64,000 nt of DNA from Stenotrophomonas maltophilia (lineage in GTDB: Bacteria > Pseudomonadota > Gammaproteobacteria > Xanthomonadales > Xanthomonadaceae). Positions 9,139-16,054 of the stretch are shown here, one piece after another. The DNA is taken from assembly GCF_004920835.1 (NCBI RefSeq), contig NZ_QFHO01000010.1, forward strand, positions 1 through 64,000, in the 5' to 3' direction. The position numbers were made by a program, and so were the translations under genes. Position 1 is the stretch's first letter. Every line of letters starts with the position of its first letter. A model generated the notes under the pieces. The model searched no databases. It had not been told where the DNA came from and worked only from the letters and a program-made list of their open reading frames with translations.

Positions 9139-9784
9139 GCCACCGCGCGTTTCACCGGCCACCGATGCAGCCAGCGCCGGATTGGTGGAGATCCGCACGT
9201 TGTCGCCAGGCATCGAGATGGACATCCGCTACGCCGGCGCCAACAACTTCACCGGCGCGCGCGTGCCGGGCTACGAGGCGCCGTCCTGCTACCTGCTGGC
9301 GCCGGTGGCGAAGGCGCTGGCGCATGTGGAACAGGACCTGCGCGCGGATGGCTTTGGCCTGCGCATCTATGACTGCTATCGGCCGGTGCGTTCGGTGCAG
9401 GCCTTCATGGCCTGGGTGAACGACCCCAGCGAGCTTTCGCGGAAGGCGCTGCAGTACCCGGACCTGGACAAGCCGCGCCTGCTGGCCGACGGCTATATCG
9501 CCGAGCGCTCCGGCCACAGCCGCGGCGCCACGGTCGATCTCGGTCTGCTGGACTGCCGCAACGGCCGCTGCAAGCCGATGGACATGGGTACCGACTTCGA
9601 TTTCTTTGGCCCGCGTGCGCATACGCAGACGAGCGGACTGAGCGATGCACAGCAGGCCAATCGGCAGCAGCTGGTAAGCGCGATGGCCCGGCGAGGCTTC
9701 GCCAACTATCCGAAGGAGTGGTGGCACTACACCCTGCAGCCCGAACCGGACCCCGGCACCGCGTACGACGTGCCAGTGCTTTAG
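9071..9784 (+). CDS. M15D D-Ala-D-Ala dipeptidase (VanX/DdpX family)
   Basis: The reading frame is open further upstream, but ATG 9071 gives a clean signal peptide (CISLVLAIALAASASA) and a 237-residue product. The zinc site of the VanX family is visible in GHSRGATVDLG (the SxHxxGxAxD pattern, with T for A) and in KEWWHY (the ExxH pattern). The family hydrolyses the D-Ala-D-Ala dipeptide. The signal peptide points to action in the periplasm, as in catabolic DdpX-type enzymes, rather than to vancomycin resistance. The start lies inside the last 68 nt of the serine hydrolase gene, so translation is probably coupled. Confidence 0.87.
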   Translation: MTSRTCISLVLAIALAASASAAEPPRVSPATDAASAGLVEIRTLSPGIEMDIRYAGANNFTGARVPGYEAPSCYLLAPVAKALAHVEQDLRADGFGLRIYDCYRPVRSVQAFMAWVNDPSELSRKALQYPDLDKPRLLADGYIAERSGHSRGATVDLGLLDCRNGRCKPMDMGTDFDFFGPRAHTQTSGLSDAQQANRQQLVSAMARRGFANYPKEWWHYTLQPEPDPGTAYDVPVL

Positions 9785-9792
9785 GGGTTATC

Positions 9793-10039
9793 GGCAGGGC
9801 TGCGCCCTGCACCTGCAGAGGCAACGGCAACGGCCGAAGCAACAGCTGGCATTCCGTGGGATGGCGGAGTGGGTCCGGTTGCGTGGGACGCTGCAAGTAC
9901 GTCCATGTAAGCTCGACCAAGCCCCAAGGATGGGTTCACGGCGGCCCCGCGCACTCACAGTGCCCCGCCAACCCTCAGTATGCCGCTTTGGCTTTGGCTG
10001 TTGCTTGAGGCCTCGGCAGGTGCAGGGTGCAACCCTGCC
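9793..10039. repeat. Gap bounded by ~24-bp inverted repeats
   Basis: The segment between the dipeptidase and the next gene is framed by GGCAGGGCTGCGCCCTGC (9793-9810) and its near-reverse complement at about 10016-10039, each arm itself partly palindromic. The 200 bp between them hold no plausible gene. This looks like a paired REP/MITE-like element. Confidence 0.6.
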
Positions 10040-10080
10040 AATACCCTTACACTGGCCGCCATCCCACCGTTGCCCACCCG

Positions 10081-10452
10081 ATGAACCTTCCCCTGCACTT
10101 CGGCCTGCTCGGCACCCTGGAAGCCGGCGCCATCGCCCTGCTGGTCGGGCTGCTGGTGTACTTCCTGTGGTCGCAACTGTGCCGGCTTCTGCACTGGACA
10201 GTGGGCCACGCGATCGGCTGGTCGTGTGTCATCGCCGTGATCATCTCCGCCGGCCTCGATGCCTGGAAGCTGTTCTACATGGGCATCGTGCGGCTGGAGT
10301 CGCCGCTGTACGCGCGCCTGTTCCTCGCCACCATCCACGATCCGAACGAACTCGGCAGCCGCGTGGTGCTGGAAATCGCCGGTGCGCTCGCCGGTGTTGC
10401 CCTCGGCTGGGTGATGTTCAGTTCGCGGTCATCGGAACAAACCGTCGACTGA
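10081..10452 (+). CDS. Small hypothetical inner-membrane protein
   Basis: The ATG at 10081 yields 123 residues. There are at least three hydrophobic segments (AGAIALLVGLLVYFLW, the stretch around IGWSCVIAVIISAGL, and IAGALAGVALGWVMF), so it is an integral inner-membrane protein. I do not recognise a family. An upstream in-frame start would add residues translated from the repeat and is unlikely. It stands alone between the peptidase locus and the EF-hand gene. Confidence 0.7.
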   Translation: MNLPLHFGLLGTLEAGAIALLVGLLVYFLWSQLCRLLHWTVGHAIGWSCVIAVIISAGLDAWKLFYMGIVRLESPLYARLFLATIHDPNELGSRVVLEIAGALAGVALGWVMFSSRSSEQTVD

Positions 10453-10518
10453 CGCAGGTTTTTCGTTGGTACCCGGTTAAATCCGGGTGCGCTGAATGCG
10501 CAGCTTATGAGCCACTCA

Positions 10519-10582
10519 CTCCACCCTAACCACCGCGCTAATGCATGCGCGCGAGCCAGTGGTTAATCGTGCGTGTGGAGGC
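10519..10582 (+). promoter_or_regulatory. Hairpin leader hiding a ribosome site
   Basis: CTCCAC (10519-10524) pairs with GTGGAG (10575-10580) and TAACCAC (10527-10533) with GTGGTTA (10559-10565); a further CGCGC/GCGCG stem lies inside. The outer 3' arm contains the GGAGG that would serve as the Shine-Dalgarno of a 12-codon frame starting at ATG 10588. This is a candidate translational switch in the leader of the EF-hand gene. It is read from sequence only. Confidence 0.4.
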
Positions 10583-10587
10583 GGATC

Positions 10588-10626
10588 ATGGCCCAAAATC
10601 GATTCAGAAAGGCGGTGGCAGGGTAG
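10588..10626 (+). CDS. Possible 12-residue leader peptide
   Basis: A micro-ORF reads MAQNRFRKAVAG and stops at TAG 10624-10626. It is preceded by GGAGG six bases before the ATG, a better ribosome site than many genes here have. It lies 58 nt ahead of the EF-hand gene. Whether it is translated is unknown. Confidence 0.3.
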   Translation: MAQNRFRKAVAG

Positions 10627-10684
10627 GTGCCGTGCGGAGACAACACGCCGCGCAACACCACCCAATTGGTAGGAGACACCCCTG

Positions 10685-11095
10685 ATGACTATTCGCAACC
10701 GCAAGCCCCTGATCGCCCTGATCGTCGCCGCCGGCAGCGTGCTGGCCATTCCGGCGATGGCCCAGTCGGCCAAGCAGCAGGCCGCGCAGGCACAGAACGA
10801 GGCTGCACAGGCGCAGCAGTCTGCAGCGCAGGCAGGGCAGGCCGCTGACCAGGCGACCAATGCGGCCGCGGCGGCTTCGGCGCAGGCCAATGGCGGTGGC
10901 CAGACCTGGGCCAGCATCGATACCGATGGCAACGGCACCATCAGCAAGACCGAGGCACAGGTGAACGCAGGCCTGGCCCAGGTGTTCGACCAAGCCGATA
11001 CCAACAAGGACGGCGAACTGAGCGCCGATGAGTACAAGGCCTACGTGGCCGCGCAGCAGGCCGGTGCGGGTGCCGGCGCGGCGCAGGGCCGCTGA
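10685..11095 (+). CDS. Exported EF-hand protein
   Basis: 136 residues: a signal peptide (LIALIVAAGSVLAIPAMAQ), an Ala/Gln-rich low-complexity segment (residues 24-70) likely to be helical, and two EF-hand loops, DTDGNGTISKTE (about 80-91) and DTNKDGELSADE (about 106-117), with the acidic positions for Ca2+ in place. It ends in an Ala/Gly-rich tail. It is probably a periplasmic calcium-binding protein. The gene has the site GGTAGGAG upstream and a strong terminator downstream, so it is monocistronic. Confidence 0.88.
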   Translation: MTIRNRKPLIALIVAAGSVLAIPAMAQSAKQQAAQAQNEAAQAQQSAAQAGQAADQATNAAAAASAQANGGGQTWASIDTDGNGTISKTEAQVNAGLAQVFDQADTNKDGELSADEYKAYVAAQQAGAGAGAAQGR

Positions 11096-11129
11096 TCCAC
11101 GCCTGATTCGGGAAGACCGGTGCATGGGG

Positions 11130-11159
11130 ACCCGGGCGGCTGCGGCCGCCCGGGTTTTT
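11130..11159 (+). terminator. Rho-independent terminator of the EF-hand gene
   Basis: CCCGGGCGGC-TGCG-GCCGCCCGGG forms a perfect 10-bp stem with a 4-base loop and is followed by TTTTT. It lies 35 nt after the EF-hand stop codon. Confidence 0.92.
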
Positions 11160-11190
11160 CTCGTCATCGCTGCCCCTGTATCCTTGGCCG

Positions 11191-11943
11191 ATGAATACCC
11201 CCACGCCTGCGCCGTCGCGCGCCATCGGCCTGGTCGGTTTTGACGGTGACGATACGCTGTGGAAGAGCGAGGACTACTACCGCAAGGCCGAGCAGGATTA
11301 TCTTGACCTGCTGTCGCGCTACGTCGACGTGCATGACACCCAGACCGCGCGTCACCTGCTGGAAGTGCAGCAGCGCCATCTGGGTACCTTCGGCTACGGC
11401 GTGAAGAGCATGACGCTGTCGATGATCGAAGCGGCCATCGACATCACCGGCCAGCGCATCGAGGCCAAGGACATCCAGCGCATCCTGGAGATCGGCCACG
11501 ACACTCTGCGCCACCCGGTCGAGCTGATCGACGGCGTGCGCGAAGCGGTGGCTGCGATCGCCGAAGATTATCCGGTGGTGCTGATCACCAAGGGCGACCT
11601 GTTCCACCAGGAAGCCAAGATCAAGGTCGCCAATCTCGCCGAGCTGTTCCCGCGCATCGAGATCGTCTCGGAGAAGGACCCGGAAACCTACGCCCGCGTG
11701 CTGGCCGAATTCGACCTGCCGATGCAGCGCTTCGTGATGGTCGGCAACTCACTGCGTTCGGACATCGAGCCGGTGGTGACCCTGGGCGGCTGGGGCGTGC
11801 ATACCCCGTACGCAGTGACCTGGGCACACGAGACCCAGCACGGCGTGGCCGATGACGAACCGCGCATGGTCACCGCCGACACCGCCCACGATTGGCCGGC
11901 CGCACTGGCGGCGATCGAGGCCAAGGCCTCGGCGGCGGCCTGA
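11191..11943 (+). CDS. HAD-superfamily hydrolase
   Basis: 250 residues. Motif I is GFDGDDTLW (nucleophile Asp, general acid Asp), motif II is VLITKGD, and the motif III/IV region is MVGNSLRSDIEP. The helical cap between residues 25 and 110 marks a C1-type HAD phosphatase. The exact substrate is not evident; sugar phosphates or nucleotides are typical. The next gene begins 31 nt after its stop on the same strand, suggesting co-transcription. Confidence 0.85.
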   Translation: MNTPTPAPSRAIGLVGFDGDDTLWKSEDYYRKAEQDYLDLLSRYVDVHDTQTARHLLEVQQRHLGTFGYGVKSMTLSMIEAAIDITGQRIEAKDIQRILEIGHDTLRHPVELIDGVREAVAAIAEDYPVVLITKGDLFHQEAKIKVANLAELFPRIEIVSEKDPETYARVLAEFDLPMQRFVMVGNSLRSDIEPVVTLGGWGVHTPYAVTWAHETQHGVADDEPRMVTADTAHDWPAALAAIEAKASAAA

Positions 11944-11974
11944 CAGGACCCGGCGGCTGCGGCAGAATCGGGGC

Positions 11975-12463
11975 ATGAACCTCCGACTGCGCACACTGTT
12001 GTTGTCCCTGCTGCTGGCGCCGGCCACCGTGCTGGCCCAGCAGACCGCCGAGCGCTCGGCGGCCTACGAGGTGGAAACCGGCGACAGCTGGGTCGATGCC
12101 CAGCTGCAGGACGTCAATCACTACGCCGAACGCTACCCGGACGCCTTCCTCGACGAAGTGTCGCGTTATGCCAGCGTGCCGCGCGGCTACATCAGCGCGC
12201 TGTTCACCACCCATGGCTGGCAGGCCGGGGACATCTACTTCGCCTGCTTCTGGGCCAAGGCCAGCGGCCAGACCTGCCGCGACAGCGTGCGCGCCTTCAG
12301 TCAGGACCCGGAGGGCGGTTGGGAGGCGGTGGTGAAGCGCATGCCGACCAAGCCGGACAACCTGCATTACCGCGCCGTGCGCCACGCCATCGTGGCCAGC
12401 TACCAGCACTGGGACCGGCCGATCACCCTGGATGCCACCCTGAAGCGCCAGCTCAAGCGGTAG
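11975..12463 (+). CDS. Exported hypothetical protein
   Basis: From ATG 11975 the product has 162 residues with a signal peptide (LLLSLLLAPATVLAQQ). The mature part is rich in aromatic and charged residues (VNHYAERYPDAFLDEV, YISALFTTHGW) and has a few cysteines. I do not recognise a family. The TAG stop lies inside a degenerate GTAG repeat start (GTAGTGCTGGCCGCTGCC). Confidence 0.75.
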   Translation: MNLRLRTLLLSLLLAPATVLAQQTAERSAAYEVETGDSWVDAQLQDVNHYAERYPDAFLDEVSRYASVPRGYISALFTTHGWQAGDIYFACFWAKASGQTCRDSVRAFSQDPEGGWEAVVKRMPTKPDNLHYRAVRHAIVASYQHWDRPITLDATLKRQLKR

Positions 12464-12483
12464 TGCTGGCCGCTGCCTGATTC

Positions 12484-12563
12484 TGGTGGGTGCGAACCTT
12501 GGTTCGCACGCCTTTTGCTCCTTCCCCCCCCAGACCAGTGCGAACCAAGGTTCGCACCCACCA
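12484..12563. repeat. REP pair (GGTGCGAACC type)
   Basis: Two inverted copies of GGTGCGAACCTTGGTTCGCAC face each other across 28 bp. Each copy is itself a hairpin. The family resembles the dimeric SMAG/REP elements of Stenotrophomonas. It fills the gap between two plus-strand genes. Confidence 0.8.
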
Positions 12564-12668
12564 GGCCTACCGGGCTGGGCGCCATGTTGCTCTGCATATC
12601 GCCGTCGCCGCGCGCTCCGGCGACAATACGGGTTCGAGCTGTTCCCCGTTCCCGTAATCGAGTGACTG

Positions 12669-14033
12669 ATGAGCGCCTCTTTCGTTTCGCCTGATGTGAT
12701 CCGCCGCCTGTTCGCGCAGGCCATGTCCCGCATGTACCGCACCGAAGTGCCGTTGTACGGCACGCTGGTGGAACTGGTGGAGCGGATCAACGCGCAGGTG
12801 CTGGAGCAGGACCCGGCGCTGGCCGCGCAGCTGCAGCGCAACGAGGAGCGTGCGCGCCTGGACGAAGAGCGCCACGGGGCGATCCGCGTAGGCACCGTGC
12901 AGGAGCTGGCCACGCTGCGCCGCCTGTTCGCGGTGATGGGCATGTACCCGGTCGGTTACTACGACCTGTCCGTGGCCGGCGTGCCGGTGCACTCCACCGC
13001 ATTCCGCCCGCTCACCGGCGCGGCGCTGGCGCAGAACCCGTTCCGCGTGTTCACCTCGTTGCTGCGCCTGGAGCTGATCGAAGACGAAGCACTGCGCGCC
13101 GAATCGGCAAAGATCCTTGCCCGCCGCCGCATCTTTACCGATGGCGCGCTGGCGCTGATCGACCAGGCTGAGCGTGACGGTGGCCTGTCGCAGGCCGATG
13201 CCGGGCGCTTCGTCGATGAAGCACTGGAAACCTTCCGCTGGCACGGCGATGCCACCGTCGATCTGCCGACCTACCACGCGCTGCACAACGCGCACCGGCT
13301 GGTGGCCGACGTGGTCAGCTTCCGCGGCCCGCACATCAACCACCTGACCCCGCGTACGCTGGACATCGACGCCGCACAGGCGGCAATGATCGAGCACGGC
13401 ATGGCGGCCAAGGCGGTGATCGAAGGGCCGCCGCGCCGCGCCTGCCCGATCCTGCTGCGCCAGACCAGCTTCAAGGCGCTGGAAGAAGCCGTGCATTTCC
13501 CGGACAGTGAGGGGGGGGATGCCGGTACGCATACCGCGCGCTTCGGCGAGATCGAACAGCGTGGCCTTGCCCTGACCCCGAAGGGCCGCGCACTGTACGA
13601 CCAGCTGCTGTCGCAGGCACGCGATGCCGGTGGCGAAGGCAGCACCGGTGGCGGCTACGGCCAGCGCTTGCAGGCGGTGTTCGCCAGCTTCCCGGATGAC
13701 CATGACACGCTGCGCCAGGAAGGACTGGGTTACTACCGCTACCAGCTGACCGACGCCGGCCGCGCCGCACCGGAGCGCGTGGCCGACCTGCCGGCCGAAG
13801 TGCTGGTGGCCGCAGGCCTGGCCACGGCTGACCCGATCGTCTACGAGGATTTCCTGCCGGTCAGTGCCGCAGGCATCTTCCAGTCGAACCTGGGCGGTGA
13901 AGAACAGCGTGCGTATGCCGCACACGCCAACCGCGAGGCCTTCGAGCAGGCGCTGGGCGTGGCGGTGAATGACGAGTTCGAAATCTACGAGCGGCTGCAG
14001 GCCGAATCGCTGGCGGCGCTGCGCGCCGTTTGA
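12669..14033 (+). CDS. 2-oxoadipate dioxygenase/decarboxylase (HglS/YdcJ, DUF1338)
   Basis: 454 residues, the usual length for DUF1338. The opening ([21 protein letters not shown]) and the late motif [19 protein letters not shown] are characteristic. Likely iron ligands are a histidine in [10 protein letters not shown], one in [13 protein letters not shown] and the glutamate of YEDFLP. The family includes HglS, which converts 2-oxoadipate to D-2-hydroxyglutarate in lysine catabolism. No other lysine-degradation genes lie nearby, so the pathway role is inferred from family alone. Confidence 0.85.
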   Translation: MSASFVSPDVIRRLFAQAMSRMYRTEVPLYGTLVELVERINAQVLEQDPALAAQLQRNEERARLDEERHGAIRVGTVQELATLRRLFAVMGMYPVGYYDLSVAGVPVHSTAFRPLTGAALAQNPFRVFTSLLRLELIEDEALRAESAKILARRRIFTDGALALIDQAERDGGLSQADAGRFVDEALETFRWHGDATVDLPTYHALHNAHRLVADVVSFRGPHINHLTPRTLDIDAAQAAMIEHGMAAKAVIEGPPRRACPILLRQTSFKALEEAVHFPDSEGGDAGTHTARFGEIEQRGLALTPKGRALYDQLLSQARDAGGEGSTGGGYGQRLQAVFASFPDDHDTLRQEGLGYYRYQLTDAGRAAPERVADLPAEVLVAAGLATADPIVYEDFLPVSAAGIFQSNLGGEEQRAYAAHANREAFEQALGVAVNDEFEIYERLQAESLAALRAV

Positions 14034-14040
14034 GGGTAAA

Positions 14041-14090
14041 GCCGGCCGCTGGCTGGCTGTTCTGGGGAGCCGGCCAGCGGCCGGCACTAC
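14041..14090. repeat. REP pair (GCCGGCC type)
   Basis: Two inverted GC-rich palindromes (GCCGGCCGCTGGCTGGC and GCCGGCCAGCGGCCGGC) end in CTAC. The element lies seven bases after the HglS-like gene's stop and probably works as a transcript end. Confidence 0.8.
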
Positions 14091-14105
14091 CCGATGTCCG
14101 TACCT

Positions 14106-14144
14106 GGGGTCAGAGCCCTTTCCAATGGAAAGGGATCCGACCCC
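14106..14144. repeat. GGGGTC-AAAGGG palindromic repeat, copy 1
   Basis: GGGGTCAGAGCCCTTTCC is followed by its imperfect inverse ending in GATCCGACCCC. Two related copies occur at 15932-15972 and 16000-16040, on the other side of the CoA-transferase gene. It differs from the GTAG elements. Confidence 0.8.
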
Positions 14145-14152
14145 GACGGCAA

Positions 14153-15667
14153 TCAGCCCTTCATCGTGCCGGTATCCAGCCAACGCTGGTGCCACGACAG
14201 CGCTTCCGGCAGCAGGTGCGGGGTGTGCTTGCCGTAGCTTTCGCGGCTGGCACGGTCGAAGTAGTCCTGCAGCTGCGGGCGGAAATCCGGGTGCGCGCAG
14301 TTGTCGATCAGCACCTGCGCACGCTTGCGCGGGGTCAGCCCTCGCAGATCGGCCAGGCCCTGTTCGGTGACGATCACCGACACGTCGTGTTCGGTGTGGT
14401 CCACGTGGCTGGCCATCGGCACGATCGCCGAGATGGTGCCGTTCTTCGCGGTGGACGGGCTCAGGAACGCCGACAGGAAACCGTTGCGCGCAAAGTCACC
14501 CGAACCGCCGATGCCGTTCATGATCCGCGTGCCCATCACGTGCGTCGAATTGACGTTGCCGTAGATGTCCACCTCGATCATGCCGTTCATGCCGATGCAG
14601 CCGAGGCGGCGCACCAGCTCCGGATGGTTGGAGATTTCCTGCGTGCGCATGATGATGCGCTCGCGATAGAAATCGATGTTCTCCTTGAACGTCTCGTTGG
14701 CCTGCGGGCTCAGCGCGAAGCCGGTGCACGAAGCGTAGCTCAGCACGCCGTCACGCAGCAGATCGAGCATGCCGTCCTGGATCACTTCGGTGAACGCGGC
14801 CAGGTCGCGGAAGCCGCTCTTGGCAAGGCCGGCCAACACCGCGTTCGGAATATTGCCCACGCCCGACTGCAGCGGCAGCAGGTTCGGCGGCAGGCGGCCC
14901 TTCTTCACCTCGTGCTTGAGGAATTCGATCAGGTGCGAAGCGATCTGCTCGCTGGTCACATCGATCGGGCTGAATGGGCTGTTGCGGTCCGGGCCGTTGG
15001 TGCGCACCACGGCCACGATCTTGTCCGGGTCGCAGCGCAGCGCGGTGTCACCGATGCGGTCGTTGGCGTTCACCAGCGGAATCGGCTTGCGGTGCGGCGG
15101 CAGCGCTGTGCCGTAGTAGATGTCATGCATGCCGTCGACGCCGGCCGGCTGCCATTCGTTGACCTCAACGATCACCTTCTTGGCCAGGTCCAGCCAGGTC
15201 TTGTTGTTGCCGACCGAGGTGGACGGCACCAGCGAACCGTCTTCGCGGATGGCCGAGACTTCGATCACGGCGGTATCGATCTCGCCATAGAAGCCGAACC
15301 ACACATGCTGGGCCACGTGGCTGAGGTGGATGTCGATGTAGTCCAGCTTGCCCTCGTTGATGCGGTTGCGCGCATCCGGGTCGCTCTGGAACGGCATGCG
15401 CATGGCGATGCCATCGGCCTTGGCCAGCGCGCCATCGAGTTCCGGCGCAGTGGAGGCGCCGGTCATCAGGCTGATCTGGAAGGGCAGGCCCTGGGCGTGC
15501 ACCGCTTCGATGCGGCGGGCCAGTTCGACGGGAACAGCCTTGGGGTAACCAGAGCCGGTAAAGCCGCTCATGGCCACGGTTTCACCGGGCTGGATCAGCG
15601 CGGCTGCGGCCTCTGCGGAGACCACGCGGTCACGGAGACGCGCGTTGGCGATGCGATCAACAGACAT
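14153..15667 (-). CDS. Acetyl-CoA hydrolase/transferase family protein
   Basis: 504 residues, the size of succinate:acetate or succinate:propionate CoA-transferases. Signature stretches are [16 protein letters not shown], the [13 protein letters not shown] segment that holds the likely catalytic glutamate, and [17 protein letters not shown]. It would move CoA between acyl groups in the cytoplasm, linking acetate or propionate to the citric-acid cycle. The gene is isolated and flanked on both sides by the GGGGTC palindromic repeats. Transferase rather than hydrolase activity is the usual finding in this family, but the sequence alone does not decide. Confidence 0.88.
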   Translation of the reverse strand: MSVDRIANARLRDRVVSAEAAAALIQPGETVAMSGFTGSGYPKAVPVELARRIEAVHAQGLPFQISLMTGASTAPELDGALAKADGIAMRMPFQSDPDARNRINEGKLDYIDIHLSHVAQHVWFGFYGEIDTAVIEVSAIREDGSLVPSTSVGNNKTWLDLAKKVIVEVNEWQPAGVDGMHDIYYGTALPPHRKPIPLVNANDRIGDTALRCDPDKIVAVVRTNGPDRNSPFSPIDVTSEQIASHLIEFLKHEVKKGRLPPNLLPLQSGVGNIPNAVLAGLAKSGFRDLAAFTEVIQDGMLDLLRDGVLSYASCTGFALSPQANETFKENIDFYRERIIMRTQEISNHPELVRRLGCIGMNGMIEVDIYGNVNSTHVMGTRIMNGIGGSGDFARNGFLSAFLSPSTAKNGTISAIVPMASHVDHTEHDVSVIVTEQGLADLRGLTPRKRAQVLIDNCAHPDFRPQLQDYFDRASRESYGKHTPHLLPEALSWHQRWLDTGTMKG

Positions 15668-15857
15668 GACGACACGTGTTGCTGGGGGGAATCCCGATTA
15701 TCGGCCATCCCCCGCCGTACGGGGGGTTCTACCTTCGTGGAATGGCTTTTCCCGCAGGGGTCACCCAAACCCGCCGGTTTTGTTTTGCAGTGCAGCGTGC
15801 AAAGTGCTTTCGCAGCCCGCACGATGGACCTGCATCCCGACGTGGGGGAGGGAGCAG

Positions 15858-15893
15858 AGCCCGCTGGCAGTTCGCTGCAAGCGGGCTTTTTTT
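15858..15893 (+). terminator. Orphan Rho-independent terminator
   Basis: AGCCCGC pairs with GCGGGCT, and an inner CAG-TTCG-CTG tetraloop stem lies between; seven Ts follow. The nearest gene upstream (CoA-transferase) points away, so the terminator must end a transcript that starts between about 15670 and 15850. Confidence 0.85.
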
Positions 15894-15931
15894 ATTGCCT
15901 GTCGCCCAGTATGAATGCGCGGCTCCCATCG

Positions 15932-15972
15932 GGGGTCGGATCCTTTTGCCACAGGCAAAAGGCTCTGACCCC
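15932..15972. repeat. GGGGTC-AAAGGG palindromic repeat, copy 2
   Basis: GGGGTCGGATCCTTTTGCC is followed by GGCAAAAGGCTCTGACCCC. It is the same family as 14106-14144, in the opposite orientation. Confidence 0.8.
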
Positions 15973-15999
15973 ACCAGCGGCATCAACCGGCGGCATCTC

Positions 16000-16040
16000 G
16001 GGGTCAGAGCCCTTCGCCGTTGGCAAAGGGATCCGACCCC
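16000..16040. repeat. GGGGTC palindromic repeat, copy 3
   Basis: GGGGTCAGAGCCCTTCGCC, then GGCAAAGGGATCCGACCCC. It ends 14 bases before the glnE start codon, so its hairpin would sit in the glnE leader. Confidence 0.8.
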
Positions 16041-16054
16041 GTGAGAATCAGCCC

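Larger units (their letters stand above)
15668..16054. other. Gap with orphan terminator and two palindromes
   Basis: No protein gene is evident between the CoA-transferase start and glnE. The region holds a plus-strand terminator (15858-15893) with no upstream plus-strand gene to serve, and two copies of the GGGGTC palindrome. It may contain a small RNA gene. Confidence 0.5.

Noticed and set aside
9071-9784. Vancomycin-resistance VanX gene
   Set aside because: The family match is real, but there are no vanH/vanA/vanRS genes and the product carries a signal peptide, which fits catabolic dipeptidases.
14030-16054. An upstream extension of the glnE frame by 675 codons
   Set aside because: It crosses repeats and the antisense of the CoA-transferase gene; GlnE homology starts just after ATG 16055.
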